Origin: Streptomyces sp. NBC_01197
Lineage (GTDB): Bacteria; Actinomycetota; Actinomycetes; Streptomycetales; Streptomycetaceae
NCBI RefSeq assembly: GCF_036010505.1
Contig: NZ_CP108569.1
Coordinates: forward strand, 124,001-188,000
Direction of reading: 5' to 3'
Length of the DNA: 64,000 nucleotides
The notes under the pieces are model-generated. The model worked only from the letters and a program-made list of their open reading frames with translations. It made no database searches and had not been told where the DNA came from. Of the stretch, positions 35,125 through 45,255 are shown one piece after another; within the stretch, counting starts at the first letter, position 1, and each line of letters opens with the position of its first letter. A program made the translations under genes and the position numbers.

Positions 35125-36153
35125 ATCTCAGTTCGATACCCATGCCCCCTGCGCCCCGGTGACCGTGTCGGCATCACTTCCCCTTCGAGCGGAGTGGCGG
35201 AAGATCTGCGTGAGCGGCTCGACGTGGCGATTCGCACGGTTGAGGCCCGCGGGTACCAGGTGGTCGTCGGGCGCTGCATGGATGGAACCGGCCATGTCAG
35301 CGCTCCGGCTGCGGACCGCGCGGACGAGCTGACATCGATGCTGGTAGATCCTGTGATCCGGGCCGTGGTCCCGCCGTGGGGCGGGGAGACCGCGATCGAC
35401 CTGATGCCCCTGCTCGACTGGGGCCGCCTGCGTGCGGCCGAGCCGACCTGGCTCGTCGGCTACTCCGACATGTCGGCTCTCCTCACACCGCTGACCCTTC
35501 TCACCGGGACGGCGACCATCCACGGGAACAACCTGATGGACACCCCGTACGAGGTGCCCGCGGGGCTGCTGTCATGGCTCGACATCGCCGCCGCGCCGCG
35601 GGGGCACCGGTTTACGCAGACCCCGCCGAACCGTCACCGCACCACCGGGTGGGACGACTTCCGCACCGAGCCGAAGGCGTGCACGTACCTGCTCGACACC
35701 CCCGGCAGATGGACCAGGCTGGACGGCCAAGGCGGCGGGGATGTCGCGGGGCGCCTGATCGGGGGCTGCATCGAAACCTTGTGCAACCTCGCGGGGACGC
35801 CGTACCTCGATGTACCGGCCTTCGCCCGCGCCGAGTCCCCGGAGGGGCTGCTCGTATACGTCGAGGCGGGGGGCGACGACGCGTTCACCATCTGCAGGAA
35901 CCTGCACGGAATGCGGCTGGCCGGCTTCTTCGACGACGCGAACGCCGTACTCGTCGGCCGGACCGCCGCGCCGGACGCCGCGTCGCTCACCCAGCACCAG
36001 GCCGTTCTGGACGCGCTCGGGCCGCTGAACGTGCCGATCATCGCCGATGTCGAATGCGGTCACGTCCCGCCGTATCTGCCGATCGTCAACGGCGCACGCG
36101 GCCGGGTCGTGCACACGTCGACCCGCAGCGAACTCACCCAGACCCTGGACTGA
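35125..36153 (+). CDS. S66 family LD-carboxypeptidase (MccF-like), start codon unclear
   Basis: About 342 residues. N-terminal CPLRPGDRVGITSPSSGV, nucleophile GYSDMSALLTPL (serine of the GxSD motif), VEAGGDDAFTICRNL (region of the glutamate) and DVECGHVPPYLPIVNGARG (histidine of GHxxxxxxLPIG). The set fits LdcA/MccF enzymes, which cut L,D bonds of peptidoglycan stems or inactivate microcin C-type peptide nucleotides. There is no ATG, GTG or TTG in frame ahead of the conserved N-terminus; ATC 35125 sits where a start is expected (ISVRYPCPLRPGD) and CTG 35101 is an alternative. GTG 35194 would remove the first strand. The gene is otherwise intact, and its end overlaps the truncated MFS on the other strand. 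Confidence 0.75.
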   Translation: MSVRYPCPLRPGDRVGITSPSSGVAEDLRERLDVAIRTVEARGYQVVVGRCMDGTGHVSAPAADRADELTSMLVDPVIRAVVPPWGGETAIDLMPLLDWGRLRAAEPTWLVGYSDMSALLTPLTLLTGTATIHGNNLMDTPYEVPAGLLSWLDIAAAPRGHRFTQTPPNRHRTTGWDDFRTEPKACTYLLDTPGRWTRLDGQGGGDVAGRLIGGCIETLCNLAGTPYLDVPAFARAESPEGLLVYVEAGGDDAFTICRNLHGMRLAGFFDDANAVLVGRTAAPDAASLTQHQAVLDALGPLNVPIIADVECGHVPPYLPIVNGARGRVVHTSTRSELTQTLD

Positions 36154-36808
36154 TGCCGGGGCCGGCGATCCTGGACGGTTTCGGTGTCACTTCGCCTTGG
36201 ATCCGCCCGATCGACAGGAACGACGGCCCGAAGAACGCAGCGCTGCACGCGGCCCCGACGGGCGCCGACAGAAGCGACACCATCGCGCCCCCGAGCGCCG
36301 GACCTCCGATCTGGGCCGCTGACCTGCAGCCCTCCAGCGCGCTGTTGCCGCGCACCAGTTGATCGCGTTGTACCAGCCGTACGAGGCCCGCCTGGTAGGC
36401 CACGTCGAAGTACACGGACAGGGTTCCGGCGATGAAGGCGACCATGAGCAGCGCCGGCAGGCCGAGTCCGCCCAGCAGGCCGGCCAGCGCGGCGCCACCC
36501 AGCGCCAGGGCCCGGCCGGCGTCCGTCAGCACCATCACCGTACGGGCCCGCCGTCGGTCGACCCAAGCACCGGCGAAGAGCGAGAACAACAGGATCGGTG
36601 CCTGCCCCACCGCGCGGAGGGCGCCCAGCAGGCCGGCGTCCGTGTGGAGCGTCAGCACGGCGATCAGTGGCAGGACCACCAGCCTTGATTGCTCGCCGAG
36701 TTGGGAGGATGCCTGGCCGAGCCAGAGCCTTCGGAAGTCCCTCTCCCTCCACAGGCGGGAGGGAACCGGCGAACCGGCATCGGATACAGCGGAGGAACGG
36801 GACGACAC
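36134..36808 (-). pseudogene. N-terminal half of an MFS exporter (DHA3/Bcr-like), truncated
   Basis: 224 residues from GTG 36808, with AAGGGG upstream. It starts as a normal DHA3-type exporter (SRLWRERDFRRLWLGQASSQ, AGAWVDRRRARTVMVLTDAG, motif A; SVYFDVAYQAGLVRLVQRDQ; GNSALEGCRSAAQIGGPALG) and covers about six helices. After AAFFGPSFLSIGRI the sequence becomes unrelated and ends inside the S66 gene, so the second six helices are lost. The S66 gene end has apparently been joined to it by a deletion. A half transporter could dimerise, but loss of function is more likely. Confidence 0.75.
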
Positions 36809-37247
36809 AGTCGCGCCCCTTGGGAATACCGGGTACGAGGCCCGCCACCCGGCGCACTGCAGGTGCGCCGGCGATTGAGGCAGGAGAAGGCTCGCTGTGC
36901 CGCGGATCAGAGGCAGCACGCGATGACCGGGCCGTTCAACGGCCTACGGCGTCAACGCGCGCTCGGAGGACCGGGCATGGGCTGGCTCCTCGTGGGTCTC
37001 GATACCCGCATCAGCCCGCGGCGGCCCTGCGCGACAGGGGTTGAGAGCCGACCGGTAACGACCCGGCGAACGGAACCGCGCGGTCGAACACCCGCGCATC
37101 CGGCACGATTGTACGAATGTGACCTGTCCCCCGATCCACGCGGTTCGGGAACCCCGGGGCGCCCTCTGCCATCTCCTTCACCGGACCGGGGCCCGGGACG
37201 GGCAGCAACGCCCCTGCGGCTCCTCGTTATCCGGAGACGAGAAACTG
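36809..37247. other. Divergent intergenic stretch, no gene recognised
   Basis: About 440 bases holding the promoters of the truncated MFS gene (leftwards) and the esterase (rightwards). Frames such as the one from 36923 show no motif. Confidence 0.4.
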
Positions 37248-38366
37248 ATGAGCCTTACGGGGACACCCTTCTTCCTGACGTCGATCGTGCTGGTGGTGGC
37301 GGCACTCGCGTTTCCGCTGCTGTTCTGGAGCCGGATCCGCGGCCCCGGCGCGGTGCGGCACACCGCGCGACTGGCCATGCTGGTCGCCGTCCAGGCCACC
37401 GGGGTGCTCCTGGTGTTCCTGATCGTCAACAACTCCAACGGCCTTTACGACAACTGGGCCGACCTCCTCGGTACCGGCAACCACGTGCACGCTGCCGCCG
37501 ATCTCGGCCCGGACGGAACCGGCGGCAAGTCCGTCAGGAACGAGCCGCGGATCAGGCAGAAGTTCCACCCGGCCGGCGACCCACGGATGGGACCCGGAGT
37601 GCAGGCCACCCAGCTCAAGGGCCGGATCTCCGGGGTGGAGGGCGAGGTCTATGTCTGGCTGCCGCCGCAGTACGGTCAACCCGCCTACCGGCACCGCAAC
37701 TTCCCGGTGGTCGAAGTGCTCCCCGGCTACCCCGGCTCCGCACGGGCCTGGTTCGGGACCCTGCACGTCAACACGCAGCTCGCACCGATGATGCAGCGCG
37801 GTGAGGTGGCCCCGTACATCATCGTCGCGCCCCGAACGACGCTGCTGGGCAAGGTCGACACGGGCTGCGCCAACATCCCGGGCAAGGTCAACGCCGACAC
37901 CTGGCTCAGTGTCGATGTCCGCAAGATGGTGACGGACACCTTCCGGGCCGACCGCCGGCCGGCCGGGTGGGCCGTCGCGGGCTACTCGGCCGGCGCGCAC
38001 TGCGCGGTCGAACTGGCTGTCCGGCACCCGGACCGCTACCGGGCCGCGATCGGCATGTCCGGCTACAACGATCCGGTCGGCGAGCCCGCCTCGCTCACGG
38101 CTCGGACGATTCAGCTGCGCAACCGGAACAACCCGTGGAAGATTCTTCGGCACGACCGGGTTCCGCCCAGGGTGGCGCTGTTCGTCTCCGGTGCGTCCGG
38201 TGACGGCTACCAGGGCGCGGTGGCCCTCAAGCAGGCGGCCAAACGCCCGACGACCGTACAGGCCGTCAGACTGCCTGCCGGTGCGGGCGGGCACACCACC
38301 GCGGTCTGGAGGGAACAGGTCCCGGAGATCTTCCGGTGGTTGACACACCAGGTGCCGATGCGCTGA
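37248..38366 (+). CDS. Membrane-anchored esterase of the Ag85/esterase D type
   Basis: 372 residues from ATG 37248. Two N-terminal membrane helices (FLTSIVLVVAALAFPLLFW, about 9-27; LAMLVAVQATGVLLVFLIV, about 42-60), then an extracellular alpha/beta-hydrolase domain. EVYVWLPPQYGQPAYRHRNF and PVVEVLPGYPGSARAWFG start the domain. WAVAGYSAGAHCAVELAVRH has the nucleophile serine at about residue 247, and AGGHTTAVWREQVPEIFRWL supplies the histidine. The group includes mycolyltransferase-like and general acyl esterases; in Streptomyces they are uncharacterised. Two cysteines in the CANIP loop may form a disulfide. It is convergent with htpG across a strong hairpin. Confidence 0.82.
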   Translation: MSLTGTPFFLTSIVLVVAALAFPLLFWSRIRGPGAVRHTARLAMLVAVQATGVLLVFLIVNNSNGLYDNWADLLGTGNHVHAAADLGPDGTGGKSVRNEPRIRQKFHPAGDPRMGPGVQATQLKGRISGVEGEVYVWLPPQYGQPAYRHRNFPVVEVLPGYPGSARAWFGTLHVNTQLAPMMQRGEVAPYIIVAPRTTLLGKVDTGCANIPGKVNADTWLSVDVRKMVTDTFRADRRPAGWAVAGYSAGAHCAVELAVRHPDRYRAAIGMSGYNDPVGEPASLTARTIQLRNRNNPWKILRHDRVPPRVALFVSGASGDGYQGAVALKQAAKRPTTVQAVRLPAGAGGHTTAVWREQVPEIFRWLTHQVPMR

Positions 38367-38385
38367 CGGGAAGCAGCGACGCGCG

Positions 38386-38443
38386 CCCGGCCGGACCAGG
38401 CCGGCAGTCCGGGCGCGTACTTTCGCCCCGGCCGGACCAGGCC
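38386..38443. repeat. Short direct repeat after the esterase gene
   Basis: CCCGGCCGGACCAGGCC occurs at 38386-38402 and 38427-38443, a 41-base period. It is non-coding and may be part of a complex termination region. Confidence 0.45.
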
Positions 38444-38517
38444 CCGAACCCCCGGGCGCTTGCTCCCGCCCCGCCCGGGCCCGGTCCGGCCGTCCGAGCA
38501 CTTGCTCCCGGAGGGCA

Positions 38518-38548
38518 GGAGCGTCCCGCCAGTGCGGCGGGACGCTCC
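38518..38548. terminator. Bidirectional terminator between the esterase gene and htpG
   Basis: A perfect 13-bp stem (38518-38530 with 38536-38548; GGAGCGTCCCGCC on the left arm) closes a 5-base loop. It is 25 bases from the htpG stop and serves both convergent genes. Confidence 0.75.
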
Positions 38549-38572
38549 CCCGGGACCACTGGACCCCTGCGG

Positions 38573-40546
<1,974 letters not shown>

Positions 40547-40808
40547 AATCCGTGCTTCCTTCTCAGGTCATCAAGTGACGGGACTGACCTGGGAACTCTA
40601 GATCAGCCGACGGCGGTGCAGGTCCCGTTCACCGTCCCGGGCACGATCGCCCACCGAGGTGCAGCGAGCGCCTCCGCCAGCGGGCCGTCCCCACTCGCGC
40701 ACACCTCCAGGTACGCCTTGCGCCTTACCTTGGTGCGTGATTCACCGCCCAGGTACGAAGGCGGTCGTACAAGAGGTGCGCAGCGCACGGTCCTCAGGAG
40801 CAGAGTCA

Positions 40809-41781
40809 TGAACCCGGAACGCAAAGTCGCCCTGGTCGTCGGGGCGAACGGAGTTGTCGGGCGCGACACCATCCAGCACCTTCGCGATCTCAACGAGTGG
40901 GAGATCATCGGAGTTTCCCGGCGCGGAGGCACGGACACCGGCCGCGTCCGCTACATCGCCGTGGATCTGCTCGACGCCGATGACCCACGTCAGAAGCTCG
41001 GCGGGCTGACCGAGGTGACACATATCTTCTACGCGGCGTTCCAGGACCGGCCGACCTGGGCGGAGCTGGTACCCCCGAACCTCGCCATGCTGGTGAACTC
41101 CGTTGACGCCGTCGAGCCGGTGGCGGCCGGGCTGCGGCACGTCAGCCTGATGCAGGGCTACAAGGTCTACGGCGCGCACCTCGGTCCGTTCAAGACGCCG
41201 GCACGGGAGAGCGACGCGGGGCACATGCCGCCGGAGTTCAACGTGGACCAGCAGTCCTTCCTGGAACGCCGGAGCCAGGGCAAGTCGTGTACGCGTCCAT
41301 CTCGAAGGAGCTCGGCCTGCCCCTGCGATTTCCGGGAAGGCCCGGTGCCTACACCAGCCTCTTCGAGATGACGGACGCCGGCCTGCTCGCGAAGGCGACA
41401 GTCTGGGCAGCGACCGACGCGAGCGGAGAGGGGCAGGCGTTCAACATCGCCAACGGCGATCTGTTCCGGTGGGACGAGATGTGGCCCAGGATCGCCGCGT
41501 ACTTCGGGATGGACGTGGCCCCGCCCCTGCAGATGTCGCTCGCCACCGTCATGGCGGACAAGGAGGCCCTGTGGAACGAGATGTCGGCCCGGTACGGTCT
41601 CGCGCACTCCTACGAAGAAGTCTCCTGCTGGAACTTCGGCGACTTCGTGTTCGGTCCCGACTACGACATGTTCGCCGACACGTCGAAGTCACGACGGGCA
41701 GGTTTCCACGAGTACGTCGAGACCGAGCAGATGTTCATCAGCATCTTTGACGAATTCCGCAAGCGGAAGATCGTCCCGTAG
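40809..41781 (+). pseudogene. PRISE-type reductase (SDR) with an internal deletion
   Basis: The start at ATG 40809 gives KVALVVGANGVVGRDTIQHL (Rossmann GxxGxxG), VDLLDADDPRQKLGGLTEVT, HIFYAAFQDRPTWAEL and HVSLMQGYKVYGAHLGPFKT, an atypical SDR like progesterone 5-beta-reductases. After SFLERRSQGK at about 41280 the frame breaks. It resumes one frame over as VYASISKELGLPLRFPGRPG and runs intact to 41781 (EEVSCWNFGDFVFGPDYDMF). The expected block with WSxLRPxxxxGxxxxxPMN between them is missing, about 25 residues, so an out-of-frame deletion has destroyed the gene. An ArsR gene lies beyond its end in the opposite direction. Confidence 0.78.
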
Positions 41782-41875
41782 GTCACCCGCCATCCGCGCC
41801 GCATGGGGATCGGCTGATGCTGGGCGAAGCGAAGCCGGACAGGAGCCGTTCTGATTCGGGCGGAGCGCTGGGGTG

Positions 41876-42208
41876 TCACGCCTGCGGGCGGGCGGCCGCG
41901 GTCTCCTGAGCGAGCAGCCCCAGCAGACCGGGAAACCGCTGCTCGACCTCCAGCCTCCTGAGTCGCACCCCGCGGCGGTTGCCGTAGTCCACGTCCGTGA
42001 CAAGTCCTGACTCGCGCAGCACCCGGAAGTGATGGGTACAAGTCGACTTCGAGACGGGCAAGTCGAATGACGCGCAGGTGCGCTCCGCATCCCCCGGTTC
42101 AGCGATCAGCTCTGTCACGACGCGGCGGCGCAGCGGGTCGGAAAGGGCCGTCAAGACCTTCCCGAGGTCCATTTCCTCAAGGCTCGGACGGCCCGGTTCG
42201 TCCGCCAT
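41876..42208 (-). CDS. ArsR family transcriptional regulator
   Basis: 110 residues from ATG 42208, with GAGGTGA upstream. The winged helix is LGKVLTALSDPLRRRVVTEL, ERTCASFDLPVSKSTCTHHF (recognition helix) and RVLRESGLVTDVDYGNRRGV. No classical ELCVCDL metal site is present, so it is probably not a metal sensor; such ArsR proteins often repress a neighbouring oxidoreductase. The neighbouring reductase gene is broken, so this may now be an orphan regulator. Confidence 0.82.
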   Translation of the reverse strand: MADEPGRPSLEEMDLGKVLTALSDPLRRRVVTELIAEPGDAERTCASFDLPVSKSTCTHHFRVLRESGLVTDVDYGNRRGVRLRRLEVEQRFPGLLGLLAQETAAARPQA

Positions 42209-42427
42209 GATCACTCACCTCGGATACGGATTGCTTCGTACCGCGTAGCCCGACCCGCCTGTCAGGTATTACTGCCACCATACCTAAGACGGCCGGGATT
42301 CCACCCCGGGCACGGAACGTCAACGTCCCCTGACGGCCCCCCGGTCCTGGGGAGCCGAGCGCGCGGATCGCGGATCAACAGCTCAGCGACTCACTGAATC
42401 AACGCATGAGCGGAGAAGGCGAGGGCG

Positions 42428-42799
42428 TCAGGAGAAGACGACCGAGCGCAGCTTCAGCCGCTCCGACGCGTGCCCTCCGAAGGGCCGGAGGGTGAAGTGG
42501 TCGCCCCGGCAGTCGATGCCGGTGAAGACGGTCGCCGTGGCATCGGTGAAGTTGCGCGGGGTGTCGGCGGAGGGCGTGAACCACTCCTCCGCCACCTGTG
42601 GCAGCGTGATGCACTCCCGGCTCGGCGGACTGGTCAGGCTCCCGGGATGCGGGGCGCCGCTCTGGTCATGGAAGACGTAGGTGAAGTCGCCCTCCGCAGC
42701 CCGGGCCGAGCCGGAAAAGGTGAGCGTGAGGGCCGCCGCGCCGAGGGTGGCGGTGAAGACGCGGCGGAAGGTGCGGCGTGGACGGGGCTGAGGCTTCAT
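42428..42799 (-). CDS. Small secreted protein of unknown function
   Basis: 123 residues. The signal peptide has a twin-Arg-containing N region (RPRRTFRRVF), the hydrophobic TATLGAAALTLTFSGSA and cleavage at ARAAE near residue 35. The mature part of about 90 residues has two cysteines (RECITLP, GIDCRGDHF) and ends FGGHASERLKLRSVVF. It looks like a compact beta domain, perhaps of gamma-crystallin/inhibitor type, but I cannot place it firmly. Confidence 0.65.
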   Translation of the reverse strand: MKPQPRPRRTFRRVFTATLGAAALTLTFSGSARAAEGDFTYVFHDQSGAPHPGSLTSPPSRECITLPQVAEEWFTPSADTPRNFTDATATVFTGIDCRGDHFTLRPFGGHASERLKLRSVVFS

Positions 42800-42981
42800 A
42801 TGGGATTCCCTTCATGACGGTGCGTACGTGCGATCCCGATCTGCCCCGGACCACACAGCGTGATGCGCCCATCACTCCAAGGAGTGGCCGCGGAAGGGAG
42901 TGAGACGGGAGTGAGCTGGGGGCGCAAACGGCTTCCCTCAGTGACACCACCCGGAGAGACGCCGGACTGCCATTGAATTGT

Positions 42982-42997
42982 TAACGCAGCTGCGTTA
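42982..42997. promoter_or_regulatory. Perfect palindrome, probable TetR operator
   Basis: TAACGCAGCTGCGTTA is a perfect 16-base palindrome ending 11 bases before the TetR start codon and just after TTGAAT, a possible -35. It is the expected position and size for an autoregulatory TetR operator. Confidence 0.7.
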
Positions 42998-43008
42998 GCT
43001 TCCAGCTT

Positions 43009-43716
43009 ATGGATGGTCAGAGCGCGTCGACCCGGCTTCATCTGATCGCGACCGCCGAGCGACTCTTCGCGGAGCACGGCATCAACGCGGTCTCGATGCG
43101 GAGGATCGCTGCGGATGCGGGCCAGCGCAACGACAACGCGGTCAAGTACCACTTCGGCTCCAAACAGGGCCTGGTCGACGCGGTCTTCGAGCACCGGCAG
43201 GTACCGATCGACGTGCGCCGCATTGCGCTCATTGACGGTTTCGACCGCGAGGGGCGCGGCAGCGATCCGTACACGATCGCTGAGGCGTTCGTCCTGCCGC
43301 TGGCCGAGTTGCTGGAGGCCGCGCCGGGCCGCAGCTGGTATCTGCGGTTCTGCGTGCAGGCCGCCTATACCATCCACCCCGATGTCGCCACGCTCACCCT
43401 GAACGACCTGGAGGCGCGACCGGGGACCCAGGGTCTGGCGAGGCTGCGCGAGCGCGCCCGCGCGGTGCTGGCCGCCGAGGACATGCCCGCGCCGCTGGGC
43501 CTGCAGCGGTGGTGGCACTTCACCGGCTTCCTCGCTCACTCGCTCGCCGACCGCGAGGCCCGGCTGCAGACCGGCGGGCTGCGCGGACTCGGCCCCACTG
43601 AGCTGTTCCTCGCCGGTCTGATCGACACCGGAGCAGCTGTCCTCACCGCGCCCTGCCGGCCATCGACCCTGGCACTCGCCGAGGGCTGGGCCGACGCCGC
43701 TGTACGCGCCGGCTGA
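43009..43716 (+). CDS. TetR family transcriptional regulator
   Basis: 235 residues from ATG 43009. The N-terminal HTH is ASTRLHLIATAERLFAEHGI, NAVSMRRIAADAGQRNDNAV and KYHFGSKQGLVDAVFEHR (about 5-65), with the N-D-N-A-V-K-Y-H-F variant of the recognition helix seen in one actinomycete subgroup. The C-terminal ligand domain is helical (LELLEAAPGRSWYLRFCVQA, WWHFTGFLAHSLADREARL). It is followed 52 bp later by the dioxygenase gene, so it likely controls both itself and that operon through the palindrome at 42982-42997. Confidence 0.88.
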   Translation: MDGQSASTRLHLIATAERLFAEHGINAVSMRRIAADAGQRNDNAVKYHFGSKQGLVDAVFEHRQVPIDVRRIALIDGFDREGRGSDPYTIAEAFVLPLAELLEAAPGRSWYLRFCVQAAYTIHPDVATLTLNDLEARPGTQGLARLRERARAVLAAEDMPAPLGLQRWWHFTGFLAHSLADREARLQTGGLRGLGPTELFLAGLIDTGAAVLTAPCRPSTLALAEGWADAAVRAG

Positions 43717-43768
43717 ACCGGCGCGCTCTCGCGCACTCATCTCCCAACCCGGCCCAGGAGGCCCAGCC

Positions 43769-44704
43769 ATGAGCACATCCCTCGCCGATACCGCGCACCG
43801 TGGTGACCGCCCGGTGTTCGACAACGGCGTGTCCGCCGTGCCCGTACGCGAGTTGACCCCCACCGGGGAGTTCACCCCCGGACTGCGCTACGAGCTGTTC
43901 GGCCTCGCTCCGTGCAGCCCGACCATCGGCGCCGAGATCTCCGGTGTGGACCTGGCCCGGCCGCTCACCGACGAGCTGTACCAGGAGCTGCACCGCGCGC
44001 TGCTGGAGTGGAAGGTGCTCTTCTTCCGCGACCAGCACCTGACGCCGATTCAGCACCGTGATCTGGCCCGCCGGTGGGGCACCCCGGAGGTGCACCCGTT
44101 CCTGCCCAAGGCCGATCTGCCCGAGGTGGTCCGGCTCTCCCGGGGCGCCGACTCTCCGGCCGTGGAGAACGTCTGGCATTCCGACGCCTCCTTCGAGACC
44201 ACACCGCCGATGGGCTCCATCCTGCGCGCCGTGCATGTGCCCGATGTGGGCGGTGACACGCTGTGGTCCGACATGGCCGCCGCCTACGACGGGCTGCCCG
44301 AGGATGTGAAGGCGCGGCTGGAAGGCCTGCGCGCAGTCCACGACTTCACCCAGAGCTTCGGCCGCCGGCTCGGACCCGAGGACCTCGCCCGCCTGCAGCA
44401 GAAGTATCCAGCGGTGGCGCACCCCGTGGTCCGCACGCTTCCGGAAAACGGCCGCCGGCTCATCTACGTCAACCGGATCTTCACCCATCACGTCGAGGGC
44501 CTGTCCGAGCAGGAGAGCCGCGAACTCCTTGAGTTCCTCTACGACCAGGCCCGCCATCCGGAATACCAGTGCCGCCTGCGCTGGCGTGCCAACACCGTCG
44601 CCTTCTGGGACAACCGTGCCACCCAGCACTACGCCAACGGCGACTACTACCCCCACACCCGCGTCATGGAGCGCGTGACCATCCTCGGTGACCGGCCCCA
44701 GTGA
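43769..44704 (+). CDS. TauD/TfdA-family Fe(II)/2-oxoglutarate dioxygenase
   Basis: 311 residues from ATG 43769. The double-stranded beta-helix ligands are VWHSDASFETTPP (His about 137, Asp about 139), ATQHYANGDYYPHTRVMERV (distal His about 287 and the 2-oxoglutarate Arg about 298) and FWDNRATQHYA. The family hydroxylates taurine, sulfonates, alkyl sulfates, aryloxy acids or amino acid derivatives. HPVVRTLPENGRRLIYVNRI and FTHHVEGL are the usual mid-domain features. It is downstream of the TetR gene and overlaps the next gene by four bases. The substrate is unknown; there is no sulfonate ABC transporter nearby. Confidence 0.9.
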   Translation: MSTSLADTAHRGDRPVFDNGVSAVPVRELTPTGEFTPGLRYELFGLAPCSPTIGAEISGVDLARPLTDELYQELHRALLEWKVLFFRDQHLTPIQHRDLARRWGTPEVHPFLPKADLPEVVRLSRGADSPAVENVWHSDASFETTPPMGSILRAVHVPDVGGDTLWSDMAAAYDGLPEDVKARLEGLRAVHDFTQSFGRRLGPEDLARLQQKYPAVAHPVVRTLPENGRRLIYVNRIFTHHVEGLSEQESRELLEFLYDQARHPEYQCRLRWRANTVAFWDNRATQHYANGDYYPHTRVMERVTILGDRPQ

Positions 44705-45162
44705 CCGCGCCGGAGACAGACGTATCTCCGGAACGGAGCCCGGACGCGCGCAGGCAGCGCCTGGTCCACGCGGCCTTCTGGTTCGCCGGCCTGTACTTCG
44801 GCTGGCGCTGGGCCTCGGAGAGCGGTCCGGCATGGCAGCACGCTTTGCAGTTGCTGGCCACGCTGCTGGCCGCCATGAGCATGGTGCAGCTGGTGCGCCG
44901 GTGGCGCGAGCGACACCGGCGAGGAGGCGGCGTCCTGAACGGGCTTCCGGTGCGCGACCTGTTCCTGGCCAAGCTGGTGCTGATCGCCTCGGCACTCGCC
45001 GTCGATTACCTGCTCCAGTGCTGGATCCCGTCGCAGGGAGCCCAGATCATCGCCGGAGCCGGGCTGTGCGTAGCCTTCGCCATCATCGGGCCCGCCCTGC
45101 ACAGGCGCCACAACGACCCTCCCGCCCTGCGGACACGTGAGGTCCGGCGGAGAAGACCGTAG
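44701..45162 (+). CDS. Small integral membrane protein coupled to the dioxygenase
   Basis: 153 residues from GTG 44701, overlapping the dioxygenase stop (GTGA). About four hydrophobic segments (LVHAAFWFAGLYFGWRW, LQLLATLLAAMSMVQLV, LVLIASALAVDYLLQCW, IIAGAGLCVAFAIIGPAL) separated by Arg-rich loops, with a basic C-tail. I do not recognise a family. The tight coupling suggests a role linked to the dioxygenase substrate, such as uptake or membrane localisation. Confidence 0.7.
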   Translation: MTAPETDVSPERSPDARRQRLVHAAFWFAGLYFGWRWASESGPAWQHALQLLATLLAAMSMVQLVRRWRERHRRGGGVLNGLPVRDLFLAKLVLIASALAVDYLLQCWIPSQGAQIIAGAGLCVAFAIIGPALHRRHNDPPALRTREVRRRRP

Positions 45163-45255
45163 CGGCCGCTGGTTCCGTACGCACGAACGCCGGTACCGGC
45201 TACCGCGGACTTGCCGTCCCGGGCTCGGGCGGCGAGAAGACAGAGGCGAGGCTGC

